Positions 17,242-26,609 of a stretch of DNA of 53,516 bases are shown here, piece after piece (position 1 is the first letter of the stretch; each line of letters opens with the position of its first letter). This DNA comes from an uncultured Veillonella sp. (lineage in GTDB: Bacteria; Bacillota; Negativicutes; Veillonellales; Veillonellaceae). Where the stretch lies: the NCBI GenBank assembly GCA_902477915.1, contig CABSJA010000008.1:1-53516 (forward strand). The letters run 5' to 3'. The notes under the pieces are model-generated. The model saw only the letters and a program-made list of their open reading frames with translations. It made no database searches and was not told the DNA's origin. Made by a program: the position numbers and the translations under genes.

Positions 17242-19791
17242 CTATTTTTTATAACCTGTATGTTGAATCGGCAAGGACCTACGTGGTTCTCCGTCGATAC
17301 GACGATACGCATTTGCAATGGCTGGTGCAATTGGGATACTGGAGATTTCACCAATACCTTTAGCGCCGTATGCATATTGTTCAGGTGTCCCTTTTTCAAT
17401 AAGACTTACTTGAATTGGTGGACATTGTGTAGCTCTAAGAAGACCTAATGTACCATATTTAGCTGTTACATAACCATCTTTATAAGGGAAGTCTTCTGTA
17501 ACCGCATAGCCCATACCCATGATGGCGCCACCTTCAGCTTGACCAGAGCAAGATTGAGGATTAACTACACGACCTACATCGTATGCTACATGTAGTTCAG
17601 CAACTTTATTATCTTCCCCAATTCTAGCTACACATGCACCATAACCATAAGCAACATGATTTTTCGGATGTGGTTTATCAGAGTTGAATGGATCTGTTTC
17701 ACCAAGGAATTCTTCGTAAATTTCTACGCCATTCAATTCTTCTAATGTCTTAGTTTGTAACATTTCTTTCAAGCGAAGACTTGCTTGACGTGTTGCTTCA
17801 CCAGTGAACACTGTTTGACGAGATGCAGTAGTTGTACCAGAGTCTGGAGTACGTACTGTATCAGGGCGCTCTACAAATACTTTATCAGCTGTTAAACCAG
17901 TTGTTTCACAAAGTACTTGAGTAGCCATTGTAGCCATCCCTTGACCGATACAAGCTGCGCCAGTACGGATACGAACTTTACCATCTCGTACTTCTAAGAT
18001 AACGCGACCAGTATCAGGTAAACCTACGCCGATACCACTGTTTTTCAAACATACTGCAAGACCTGTGCGGTCAGATGCATAGTATGCATCTTTTACTGCT
18101 TCCAAGCATTCTGCTAAAGCAGTTTCTTCTGAGCAAATTTGGCCATTTGGCAAGGAGTCACCAGGGCGAACTACGTTTTTATAGCGGAATTCCCATGGAT
18201 CCATGCCTACCAATGCAGCTAATTCATCAATGTTTTGTTCTTGACCAAAGATAGTTTGTGTTACGCCGAACCCGCGGAATGCACCACCAGGAACAGTATT
18301 TGTGTAAACACAAACGCCATCAAAGGCAAAGTTATCAAATTTGTAAGGACCACAAGAGTGTGTACCAGCACGTTGAAGTACTGGGCCACCTAAGGATGCA
18401 TAGGCCCCACAGTTAGATACGATGTTTACCTTACTTGCCACCAAGTTGCCTTCTGCGTCACAAGCAGTAGTAATATCCATTTCCATCGCATGGCGTTTAG
18501 GGTGAATATTAAGACTTTCTTGACGAGAGAATAGAACCTTAGTTGGTTTACCTGTGAGCCAAGCTACAAGAGAAGCATGATGCTGTACACTCATATCCTC
18601 TTTACCACCAAAGCCGCCACCTACGAGCATGCTGTGAACTTTTACAGCTTCTTCAGGAATGCCAAGCATACGAGACACTTCGTGGCGATCATCGTAAACG
18701 TTTTGGCTACCGGAATGTAAATGGATTACATCGCCTTCACGATATGCTACAGCACATTCAGGTTCCATGAATGCATGGTCGGTTTGAGGTGTGGAATAGT
18801 GATTCGTCACTACAAATGCGGCCTCAGCAATAGCCTTATCTACATCACCACGAGATAATGTTTGACGAGTCAATATATTTCCGTCTGGATGTAATTGAGG
18901 TGCATCCGGTTTCAATGCTTCTAATGGATCTACTACAGGCTCTAACTCTGTATAATCAACTTCAACGAGAGCAAGAACTTCGTCCAAATATTTCTTTTCT
19001 GTAGTTGCTACTAATGCAATTGCATCGCCAACATAGCGAGTATTATCACCTTCTGCGATGAGTACATCCCAGTCTGGCACTAAGTGACCAGTCTTATTGA
19101 ATGGAACATCTTTAGCAGTCAAAGCCGTTACACACTTAGGATGTGCAAGTGCTTTAGACACATCAACGCGATCGACTCTAGCACGAGGGTATTTAGAACG
19201 CAACGCTTTTGCGTAAATCATGCCATCCATATGGATATCGTCAGCATATTTTCCAGTACCAAGTGCTTTTTCCTCCGCATCAACGCGGTGTAAACGAGCA
19301 CCTACATTACCATTTGTATCCTTTTCAGGAACTGGTAAGTTCTCACGGAACATTTTTGCTGCCAGCATAATGCCTTCTTCGATTTTCACATAACCAGTAC
19401 AACGACAGATATTACCTAAAATAGCTTTTTTAACATCGTCAGGTGTAGGGTCATTATTTTCATCAATCAAAACTTTTGCACTAATAATCATACCTGGGAT
19501 ACAGAAACCACACTGCACCGCTCCGCATTCACCAAAAGCATAGGTGTATACCGCTTTTTCCCGTTCAGATAAGCCCTCAATTGTTACGACTGATTTACCA
19601 TCTAATTGGGATAGTTTAGTTACACAAGCCTTTGCTTTTTTTCCGTCTATAATTACTGTACACGTACCACAAGCACCAGCACTACAACCTTCTTTAGTGC
19701 CCGTCAATTTCAAATCAGCTCTCAAGAAATCAATTAAACGTTGATCCTCTTGAACCTCATGTTGGGTGCCATTCACTTGAAAGCGGTACAT
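17242..19791 (-). CDS. Fused xanthine dehydrogenase: 2Fe-2S domains plus molybdopterin domain, selenium-dependent type
   Basis: This Mo hydroxylase oxidises hypoxanthine/xanthine or a related purine at a ring carbon. Residues 1-150 hold a plant-type 2Fe-2S site (Cys36, 41, 44, 56) and a second cluster (Cys94, 97, 129, 131). The Mo-binding part runs from about 165 to 849, with GGGFGGKED, GGAFRGFG and the catalytic Glu near 815 in KGIGE. The protein joins the two subunits but has no FAD domain, the architecture of the XdhD/Se-dependent XDH family, whose Mo cofactor is thought to carry a labile selenium. There is no in-frame UGA. The start at 19791 follows GGAGGG; the longer frame begins inside the hydantoinase end. 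The electron acceptor is unknown. Confidence 0.92.
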   Translation of the reverse strand: MYRFQVNGTQHEVQEDQRLIDFLRADLKLTGTKEGCSAGACGTCTVIIDGKKAKACVTKLSQLDGKSVVTIEGLSEREKAVYTYAFGECGAVQCGFCIPGMIISAKVLIDENNDPTPDDVKKAILGNICRCTGYVKIEEGIMLAAKMFRENLPVPEKDTNGNVGARLHRVDAEEKALGTGKYADDIHMDGMIYAKALRSKYPRARVDRVDVSKALAHPKCVTALTAKDVPFNKTGHLVPDWDVLIAEGDNTRYVGDAIALVATTEKKYLDEVLALVEVDYTELEPVVDPLEALKPDAPQLHPDGNILTRQTLSRGDVDKAIAEAAFVVTNHYSTPQTDHAFMEPECAVAYREGDVIHLHSGSQNVYDDRHEVSRMLGIPEEAVKVHSMLVGGGFGGKEDMSVQHHASLVAWLTGKPTKVLFSRQESLNIHPKRHAMEMDITTACDAEGNLVASKVNIVSNCGAYASLGGPVLQRAGTHSCGPYKFDNFAFDGVCVYTNTVPGGAFRGFGVTQTIFGQEQNIDELAALVGMDPWEFRYKNVVRPGDSLPNGQICSEETALAECLEAVKDAYYASDRTGLAVCLKNSGIGVGLPDTGRVILEVRDGKVRIRTGAACIGQGMATMATQVLCETTGLTADKVFVERPDTVRTPDSGTTTASRQTVFTGEATRQASLRLKEMLQTKTLEELNGVEIYEEFLGETDPFNSDKPHPKNHVAYGYGACVARIGEDNKVAELHVAYDVGRVVNPQSCSGQAEGGAIMGMGYAVTEDFPYKDGYVTAKYGTLGLLRATQCPPIQVSLIEKGTPEQYAYGAKGIGEISSIPIAPAIANAYRRIDGEPRRSLPIQHTGYKK

Positions 19792-19808
19792 ATATAGCCC
19801 TCCTCTCA

Positions 19809-21158
19809 TTAAGGAATACATTCACCAAGATATGATTCTAATAAGGATCCATCTTGTACCACATGGTGACCTCTAAGGATAACATCTCGAACTTTACCTG
19901 TTACGGATATGCCCTCATAAGGTATATAGTCAGCCTTTGTATGGGCGGACTCTTTTGAAAGCACATGCTCAATGCGCTTATCAACAATTGTAATATCCCC
20001 ATCGCTGCCAACGGCTAACGTGCCCTTCTTCGGATACATACCGTAAAGCTTTGCAGGGTTTTCACTAACTAATTTCATAAAATCTACAGCACTCATATTG
20101 CATTGATTTACCAACACATCATAAGCGATGATGCCCCGTTCCTCTGCGCCTGGAATACCTCCAGGAATACGGGTAAAATCATGTCGACTCTTTAATTTTT
20201 GATCATTAAAGGTAAAGCTACAATGATCAGAACCAATCGTTTGGAATAGACCATTTACTAATGCATCCTTTAATGCCATTTGATCTTGTATCGTTCTCAG
20301 CGGTGGACTCATCACATATTTAACACCTTCAAAATCAGGCAACGTATATCGTGATTCATCAAGTACCAAATATTGTGGGCAAGTTTCACAAGTCACTTTA
20401 TGTCCAAGGTCTCGTTCCCGAATAACCTCTTCTATACCCTCTTTAGAACTTACATGAACGACATGTACTGGATACTCTAATGCAGCACCGATTGTACTAA
20501 AACGCTTAATCGCTTCCGATTCAATCATGGCAGGTCTGGTGAGTGGATGATTACTTACATCTAATTCACCACGTTTACGTTTGTCAGCTACGAGAGCATC
20601 AATAAGATCACCGTTTTCACAGTGTGCTCCAACGAGAGCTCCTGTAGGTTTGATTGCCTCTATAGCATCATAAATTTCTCGATCTGTTAAACGGAATCCA
20701 TAAGCTAAATATACCTTAAAGGATGATACACCAGCTTCAACCACTTTTGGGATTTCACTGGCCACAGTATCATTCATTTCTACAAGCTCCATATGGAATT
20801 TGTAGTCACAGGAGCAATGCCCTGCGGCACGCTCCTTGTGAACCTCTAAGCCTTTACAAAGGGAGCCTTCCTCAGGAGAAGCAAAATTGATAATTGAAGT
20901 AGTCCCGCCAAGGATAGCAGCCTTTGTACCACTATCAAAATCATCCGCAGTAGACGCTAAGGCATTTGTCATCTGAAAGTGTGTATGAGGATCTATAAAT
21001 CCAGGGAATACATAGCAACCTTTTGCATTAATAACTTCAGCACCTTCTGGAACAGAAAGGTGTTCATCAATGGCGACAATTTTGTCGCCATCGATAAGTA
21101 AATCTCCGGTAAGGATTCCATCAGTTAAGACCAAGTCCCCTTGTTGTATGATAATCAT
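19809..21158 (-). CDS. Hydantoinase/dihydropyrimidinase-type cyclic amidohydrolase
   Basis: It opens a cyclic amide ring, probably a reduced purine-derived intermediate in this operon. The protein (449 residues) has the amidohydrolase metal motif GFIDPHTHFQM near 55-65, a carboxylated-lysine region SSFKVYLAYGF near 147, His ligands in VGAHCEN and HVVHVSS, and the C-terminal Asp in GSDHCSF. That layout is D-hydantoinase-like. Its start overlaps the ygfK-like stop by 4 bp and the xdh gene starts 17 bp later, so the three are tightly coupled. In E. coli the matching position is held by ygeZ (hyuA). Confidence 0.92.
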   Translation of the reverse strand: MIIIQQGDLVLTDGILTGDLLIDGDKIVAIDEHLSVPEGAEVINAKGCYVFPGFIDPHTHFQMTNALASTADDFDSGTKAAILGGTTSIINFASPEEGSLCKGLEVHKERAAGHCSCDYKFHMELVEMNDTVASEIPKVVEAGVSSFKVYLAYGFRLTDREIYDAIEAIKPTGALVGAHCENGDLIDALVADKRKRGELDVSNHPLTRPAMIESEAIKRFSTIGAALEYPVHVVHVSSKEGIEEVIRERDLGHKVTCETCPQYLVLDESRYTLPDFEGVKYVMSPPLRTIQDQMALKDALVNGLFQTIGSDHCSFTFNDQKLKSRHDFTRIPGGIPGAEERGIIAYDVLVNQCNMSAVDFMKLVSENPAKLYGMYPKKGTLAVGSDGDITIVDKRIEHVLSKESAHTKADYIPYEGISVTGKVRDVILRGHHVVQDGSLLESYLGECIP

Positions 21159-22846
21159 GATACATAGTACACATGCTCTTTACAGAAGGCATGTACGACT
21201 CCTTTCAATTCTTCAGGTAATGCATCGATGTCACATACGGCTTCTTCCCCTTTGAAGCGATAACCACAGCTAGTGCCTGTGATGTAGAATCCATCATTTG
21301 TACTATCTGCTAAAGCTTCGGCATTGTGGAAGAATGTAATGCGATCCTTGTATGGTTGACAAGGTTCTACGCAATGACATGCACAGTTACCACACTCATT
21401 ACAGCTTTGATCAACATGGACGATCAATTTAGCATCATTTACAGTAACGACTTCATTACATCTATTAGGACATACGCGAACACAAGAGCCACATGTTACA
21501 CGGCAGTGATAGTCAGAACTACGTGTACCTGGGAAGGATGGCATTGCTTCACGTTTTTTCTTCATTGCCTCGCTCTTCTTGAAGATTTTATTTTCACTAA
21601 TATCTTTAGCAAGTTTAGCGATTAAATCTTTATGTACTTTCAAAGCAGCGTTGTAATCAGTAGATTCTACTTCATCGGCTAAACCTTTAAATGTATTGTA
21701 GCCTTCACCTTGAAGAAGAATTGTACATACTGTTACAGGCCAGATACCACAATCAAAGATAGCTTTGATATTTTGTTTTACAGCGCCACCGCTGTAAGAC
21801 ATTGGTAAGCGTTCGCCGAATTGAGCACTTAAGAGCTCAGCTACACCAATTGTTACAGGTAACAAGGATTTACCAGACATGTACATTTGCTCGCCTGGCA
21901 ATTCATTGTTGTGAATTTGTACAGGGAATGTATTTGTCAATTTAACGCCAAAGATCTTGTTGTGTTTTTCACCAAGAGCGATAAGACGTTCTAACATTGG
22001 AACAGCTTTATCAAATTGAAGGTCAACTTCGAATTGGTGATCTTCAAAATCAATGTATTCAAAGCCTGCATTATCTAATAACTCTCTAATGCGTTTTGGA
22101 CCTAACAATGTAGGATTGCATTTCAAGTATAAATGAAGCCCTTTTTCACTGATAAGGTAAGAACAAATCGATTCGATTTCTTCTGCTGGGCAACCGTGCA
22201 TTGTGGACAATGTAATTGCTTGGCAAAGTTCATCACTAATTGAGTTGATATAATCAACATCGATATGTTCAAATTCATCTACATGGTCAAGGCACCATTG
22301 TTTACAAGTATCCCACATAGGAGATTGAGATGCACTGCGCATTGTGTTGATGAATTTATCAACCATTGGGCTCTTAATACCAGCCAAGTTGTAACCAACA
22401 CTCATGATGAATAGGAAACCATCTGGATCGCCTAAGCCTAATTCTTTAGAGATTAATTTTAAAGCGAACCATGCTTTGATATATTCATCAGCAGCTTCAT
22501 CACAGCTATATTCAGAAGACCATTCTACGTTGTATGTTTCGTCTACAGAGTAGATACAAGGTCTAGGAATACCTAGTTCTTCGCCGTACATAATTTGTAC
22601 AGTTTTTAATTCGATGCAACGAGCACCTGCTACATAAGATGCCACAATATTTTGTGCCAACTGTGTATTAGGACCTGCTGCTGGGCCTACAGGATTTTCA
22701 ATAGATTTACCAAAGATAGATAAGCGTTGATTATGATTCGTACGATGAATTTTATTTACATTGTAAATACGATTGTACATCCTGTACTCAGTCATAATGT
22801 GGTTCATCAAATTTCCGAAACTTACCGGATACATAATGTCACTCAT
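21155..22846 (-). CDS. Short YgfK-like iron-sulfur protein (dihydroorotate-dehydrogenase-like domain plus 4Fe-4S)
   Basis: The protein is related to YgfK, annotated historically as putative selenate reductase and now linked to anaerobic purine catabolism. Residues 40-400 form a dihydroorotate-dehydrogenase-like barrel (NPVGPAAGPNTQLAQNI; LKCNPTLLGPKRI; MSYSGGAVKQN). Residues 448-496 carry Cys-rich clusters (Cys448, 452, 455, 459, 463 and Cys482, 485, 488, 490, 492, 496), enough for two 4Fe-4S centres. E. coli YgfK is about 1030 residues and contains a GltD-like FAD/NAD(P) module between these parts. Here that module is absent and the reading frame is intact at 563 residues. It probably delivers electrons from ferredoxin or the dehydrogenase to reduce a purine ring. 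Its start follows AAAGGAG. Confidence 0.85.
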   Translation of the reverse strand: MSDIMYPVSFGNLMNHIMTEYRMYNRIYNVNKIHRTNHNQRLSIFGKSIENPVGPAAGPNTQLAQNIVASYVAGARCIELKTVQIMYGEELGIPRPCIYSVDETYNVEWSSEYSCDEAADEYIKAWFALKLISKELGLGDPDGFLFIMSVGYNLAGIKSPMVDKFINTMRSASQSPMWDTCKQWCLDHVDEFEHIDVDYINSISDELCQAITLSTMHGCPAEEIESICSYLISEKGLHLYLKCNPTLLGPKRIRELLDNAGFEYIDFEDHQFEVDLQFDKAVPMLERLIALGEKHNKIFGVKLTNTFPVQIHNNELPGEQMYMSGKSLLPVTIGVAELLSAQFGERLPMSYSGGAVKQNIKAIFDCGIWPVTVCTILLQGEGYNTFKGLADEVESTDYNAALKVHKDLIAKLAKDISENKIFKKSEAMKKKREAMPSFPGTRSSDYHCRVTCGSCVRVCPNRCNEVVTVNDAKLIVHVDQSCNECGNCACHCVEPCQPYKDRITFFHNAEALADSTNDGFYITGTSCGYRFKGEEAVCDIDALPEELKGVVHAFCKEHVYYVS

Positions 22847-22874
22847 AATGTCACACTCCTTTAAAGCGCTTGCG

Positions 22875-24203
22875 TTATGGGTTTAGTCGTTTCCATAAAC
22901 CTTTAGATGTTGCTAAAACTTCGTTCATTACTTCAGCTTTGTCGATGCCTTGTAATTTACGATCAATCATACGTGGTACACCATCACTAATAGTTGTTAC
23001 CACATACATACCATTAGCACCGAATAATAAGTGACCATTGATGTTATTTTCATCAAGTGGTGTTGGTGCTGCGTAATCAAGAACGATTACGTCAGCTGCA
23101 GCACCTTTTTTAAGGATGCCTACTGTAGTATCAAAGAATTCATTCGCCATTTTACGGTTGTTTTCAAATAGCATATGAGGAACTTCACCCCAGCCTACAT
23201 ATGGTTTATGTTGCTCATGTTTTACAAGACAATTTGCAACTTTGTAGGATTCTAGCATGTCATTTGTATATCCATCTGTACCAAGGCCAACTGTGATACC
23301 TGCACCTAAAAGCTTCAAAATATCTGTTGTGCCTACTGCATTACCCATGTTACTTTCAGGGTTATGAACAACCTTAGCTTGAGATTCTTTCAATAATTCC
23401 ACATCTTGGTCAGTTACGTGTACGCAGTGACCAGCAATACTCTTAGGTCCTAAAATACCAGCTTCTACAAGTCGTCTTACAGGTGTCATGCCATATTTTT
23501 CTTTACTATCTGCCACATCTTCTGGGCCTTCAGCAACATGAACGTGATATCCTAACTTGTCTTCATTTTGTGCTTTCACATAATCTAATGTTTCAGGACT
23601 TAATGTAAAGGATGCATGTAAGCCCATCATAGCAGCGAGTCTAGATGGATCTTTTTTAGCCTCTTTACCAAAACGTACATTTTCTGCAACAGCGGCTTTC
23701 ATCTGATCAACACCGTTACGGTCAGACACTTCGTAGCACAAACAAGAGCGAACACCAAACTGTTTTGCTACATCTGCAATAATAGATAGGCTATTAGCTG
23801 TTTCGCCATAACTTGCATGGTGGTCAAAAATAGTAGTTACACCATTTTCAATACAACCTAAATATGTAAGCAATGCGCTTGCCTTCACATCTGGAGCTGT
23901 CAGCTTATTATCTAAATAGAACCATAGGCCTTCTAAAATTTCACCAAAGTTTGTTGGTGCTGGACCTGGTAAGGATAAGCCTCGTGCAAGAGCAGAATAA
24001 ATATGATGATGTGCATTAATAAAGCCTGGCATAATCAAACCGCCATGAGCATCAATAACTTCTGCCTCTTTATATTGTTTGCATAATTCATCATATGCGC
24101 CAATATCTATAATCTGAGTTCCGTCAATAACAACAGCGCCATCATAAATGATAGGTCTATCAGTATCGCGAGTAATTACAGTACCTTTTCCTAATATAAT
24201 CAT
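22875..24203 (-). CDS. ssnA: SsnA-type amidohydrolase / chlorohydrolase
   Basis: This metal-dependent amidohydrolase is of the SsnA family, found with selenium-dependent Mo hydroxylases. It has GFINAHHHIYSALARG near 57-72, HVHVAEG near 210, AGHCVHV and GLGTDGYTNDM, which give the HxH, His, His and Asp ligands. In this operon it should hydrolyse an amide or amidine of a purine ring-opening intermediate; the exact substrate is inferred. ATG 24203 is chosen since GGGGAGG lies just before it; the longer frame starts upstream of that site. Length is 442. It sits 28 bp before the ygfK-like gene. Confidence 0.9.
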   Translation of the reverse strand: MIILGKGTVITRDTDRPIIYDGAVVIDGTQIIDIGAYDELCKQYKEAEVIDAHGGLIMPGFINAHHHIYSALARGLSLPGPAPTNFGEILEGLWFYLDNKLTAPDVKASALLTYLGCIENGVTTIFDHHASYGETANSLSIIADVAKQFGVRSCLCYEVSDRNGVDQMKAAVAENVRFGKEAKKDPSRLAAMMGLHASFTLSPETLDYVKAQNEDKLGYHVHVAEGPEDVADSKEKYGMTPVRRLVEAGILGPKSIAGHCVHVTDQDVELLKESQAKVVHNPESNMGNAVGTTDILKLLGAGITVGLGTDGYTNDMLESYKVANCLVKHEQHKPYVGWGEVPHMLFENNRKMANEFFDTTVGILKKGAAADVIVLDYAAPTPLDENNINGHLLFGANGMYVVTTISDGVPRMIDRKLQGIDKAEVMNEVLATSKGLWKRLNP

Positions 24204-24255
24204 AGGGCACCTCCCCAACGAATCGTTGGATGCATACTTATAAGTCTATATATTA

Positions 24256-25191
24256 TTATAATACGATACGCGTGCCTGTTTTTCCTGCTATACCATCCTT
24301 AGATTTTTCTAATAATGTGATAATGGAAACACGGCCTTTTTTAGATTCTGCAAATGCAATGGCAGCTTCTACTTTTGGTTTCATAGAACCTTCTGCGAAT
24401 TCACCTGCGGCTGCATATTCTTTAGCTTCTGCAACTGTGATTTCATCAAGCCATTTTTCATTTTCTTTACCAAAATTAATGGCTACTTTTTCAACCGCTG
24501 TTAAGATAACAAGTACATCAGCATCAATTTCTTGTGCTAACAAGCTACTAGTCCAGTCTTTATCAATAACTGCTGCTGCACCATGAAGTTCATTACCTTC
24601 TCTAGTTACAGGGATACCGCCACCGCCACAAGCAACGATTAATTGTTTACCTACTAAGCCTTTAATCGCTTCGATTTCGATAATTTCTTTAGGTGCTGGG
24701 GATGCTACTACACGGCGATAACCGCGGCCAGCATCTTCTTTTACAACATAATCGTAATTTTTTTCTGCATATTCAGCTTCTTCTTTAGTCATAAAGTGAC
24801 CAATTGGTTTTGTAGGATTTTTAAAACCAGGGTCATTTTGATCAACTAATACTTGCGTAACCATTGTCATGGTTGGCAAATGTTCAATACCACGATTTAA
24901 CAATTCTTCGTGAAGCGCATTTTGTAAGTCATATCCAATATATGCTTGGCTCATAGCCACACATACGGACAATGGTGTATTTGGTTGACCTTTTACTTCA
25001 CGTGTCAATGCAGCCATCGCATTGTTGATCATACCGATTTGAGGGCCATTGCCATGCGTTACTACTACATCACAATTGGCTTCTACTAAATCAATGATTG
25101 TTTTAGCTGTACTTTTTACGGCAATTTTTTGTTCTGGAAGGGAATTACCTAATGCATTCCCGCCTAATGCTACTACAACTCTTTTTTTCAT
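24256..25191 (-). CDS. arcC: Carbamate kinase
   Basis: It converts carbamoyl phosphate and ADP to ATP, ammonia and CO2, the energy-conserving step of the pathway. The protein (311 residues) has VVALGGNALGNS at the N-terminus, THGNGPQIG near 48, ACGGGGIPV near 213 and DKDWTSSLLA, all standard for the family. It is paired with the YgeW carbamoyltransferase gene upstream, as arcC (yqeA) is in purine clusters. ATG 25191 is preferred over the one four codons upstream because GAGG is placed 7 bp before it. A hairpin terminator lies between the two genes. Confidence 0.94.
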   Translation of the reverse strand: MKKRVVVALGGNALGNSLPEQKIAVKSTAKTIIDLVEANCDVVVTHGNGPQIGMINNAMAALTREVKGQPNTPLSVCVAMSQAYIGYDLQNALHEELLNRGIEHLPTMTMVTQVLVDQNDPGFKNPTKPIGHFMTKEEAEYAEKNYDYVVKEDAGRGYRRVVASPAPKEIIEIEAIKGLVGKQLIVACGGGGIPVTREGNELHGAAAVIDKDWTSSLLAQEIDADVLVILTAVEKVAINFGKENEKWLDEITVAEAKEYAAAGEFAEGSMKPKVEAAIAFAESKKGRVSIITLLEKSKDGIAGKTGTRIVL

Positions 25192-25216
25192 GTTATGCCT
25201 CATAACAAACTATTTA

Positions 25217-25250
25217 GAATAAAAAGGAGCCATCATCACGGATGGCCCCT
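25217..25250 (-). terminator. Intra-operon terminator or attenuator between ygeW and carbamate kinase
   Basis: A 10-bp stem (AGGGGCCATC/GATGGCTCCT, one G-U pair) with a 6-nt loop is followed by TTTTTATT on the minus strand. It looks like a real intrinsic terminator placed inside the operon. Confidence 0.75.
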
Positions 25251-25260
25251 AAACTTTACT

Positions 25261-26454
25261 TTACGGTTGAACTCGGTCAGTTCCCTTCCGTTCTAATTCT
25301 TTTAAGGTTTCTACAGGATTCTTAAATTTGCTTAAGAAGATCATAGCTGCAATAACATATGGTTTGTAGCTTGCTTCTTTATAAAGAGGTACACGATAGC
25401 GATCGAATACTGTTGCGTCTACTTCGCCTTCTTCACAACTTACACCTGTAATATCTGCTGGTAAGCAATGTAAGTAAAGAGCTTTACCGTCTTTAGTGAG
25501 ACTCATCATCTCTTCAGTACATGCCCAATCTTTATGTTTACCATTTTCTTCAAGAAGAACTTTTTCTAATGCTTTAATGCCTTCATGGTCGTTTTCGCCA
25601 TATAGTTTCGTACGTTTTTCCATCGCACCAAATGGAGCCCAGCTCTTAGGATATACGATATCTGCATCTTTGAAAGCGTCCTTCATGTCGTTAGTTCTAC
25701 GGAAGGAACCGCCGCTTTCTTCAGCTTGTTTCTTAGCGATTTCTTCAACCTCAGGCATTACTTCGTAGCCTTCTGGATGTGCTAATACAACTTCCATACC
25801 TAGACGAGTGAATAAACCAATAGCACCTTGAGGTACGGATAAAGGTTTACCATAAGATGGAGAGTACGCCCAAGTCATAGCAAGTTTTTTACCTTTAAGG
25901 TTTTCTACACCACCGAATTCTTTGATGATATGAGCTGCATCAGCCATGATTTGTGTTGGATGGTCGATATCGCATTGTAAGTTTACAAGTGTAGGACGTT
26001 GTTCTAATACGCCATCTTCGTGACCTTCTTTTACTGCATCGGATACTTGATGCATGTAAGCATTACCTTTGCCGATGTACATATCATCGCGGATACCGAT
26101 TACATCAGCCATGAAGGAAATCATGTTAGCTGTTTCACGAACTGTTTCACCGTGAGCAATTTGGGATTTACCTTCATCCAAGTCTTGAACTTCTAAACCT
26201 AAAAGGTTACAAGCGGAGGCGAAGGAGAAGCGAGTTCTTGTGGAGTTATCACGGAATAAGGAAATGCCAAGACCGCTGTCGAATACTTTAGTGGAAATAT
26301 TGCGTTCTCTAAGAGCACGTAACGCATCAGCTACTGCCCAAACACCTTTTAATTCATCTTCAGATTTTTCCCATGTAAGGAAGAAATCTTCGCCGTACAT
26401 TTTGCTAACGTCTAAGTCTTTTAAAGTTTCAATACTTTTATTGAAGTCTGTCAT
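25261..26454 (-). CDS. ygeW: Knotted carbamoyltransferase YgeW
   Basis: This is a member of the ATCase/OTCase superfamily with a knotted fold. The carbamoyl-phosphate motif STRTR is at residues 71-75, HxxQ-like DHPTQI near 165, and HCLPAD near 335. At 397 residues it has the length of YgeW, which is longer than OTCase. The family does not use ornithine; in purine clusters it likely phosphorolyses a carbamoylated intermediate to carbamoyl phosphate for carbamate kinase. The start follows GAGAGGAC. It is separated from ygeY by a 155-bp gap that contains a hairpin. Confidence 0.93.
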   Translation of the reverse strand: MTDFNKSIETLKDLDVSKMYGEDFFLTWEKSEDELKGVWAVADALRALRERNISTKVFDSGLGISLFRDNSTRTRFSFASACNLLGLEVQDLDEGKSQIAHGETVRETANMISFMADVIGIRDDMYIGKGNAYMHQVSDAVKEGHEDGVLEQRPTLVNLQCDIDHPTQIMADAAHIIKEFGGVENLKGKKLAMTWAYSPSYGKPLSVPQGAIGLFTRLGMEVVLAHPEGYEVMPEVEEIAKKQAEESGGSFRRTNDMKDAFKDADIVYPKSWAPFGAMEKRTKLYGENDHEGIKALEKVLLEENGKHKDWACTEEMMSLTKDGKALYLHCLPADITGVSCEEGEVDATVFDRYRVPLYKEASYKPYVIAAMIFLSKFKNPVETLKELERKGTDRVQP

Positions 26455-26509
26455 CTGTAAGTCCTCTCTTTCAATTCCCTAAAGGGCTACTTAGGATCTA
26501 ACTTTATAC

Positions 26510-26535
26510 GGTACCTCATCAAATGGTGAGGTACC
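26510..26535 (-). repeat. Inverted repeat upstream of ygeW
   Basis: A perfect 9-bp arm pair (GGTACCTCA/TGAGGTACC) with an 8-nt loop lies in the ygeY-ygeW gap. There is no T-run, so it may be an mRNA processing hairpin or an operator; a short CCCTAAAGGG palindrome follows toward ygeW. Confidence 0.5.
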
Positions 26536-26609
26536 ATATTAAATTTGTAGTTATGAACTATGTTCTAGTGATTTCCGTTTTAAAGAGATCTAATTCAATG
26601 TATATGATA

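Noticed and set aside
17242..19791. Selenocysteine in the selenium-dependent xanthine dehydrogenase
   Set aside because: No in-frame UGA occurs; in this family selenium is proposed as a labile Mo ligand, not as an amino acid.
26510..26535. Terminator between ygeY and ygeW
   Set aside because: The hairpin has no T-run on the minus strand, so I list it only as an inverted repeat.
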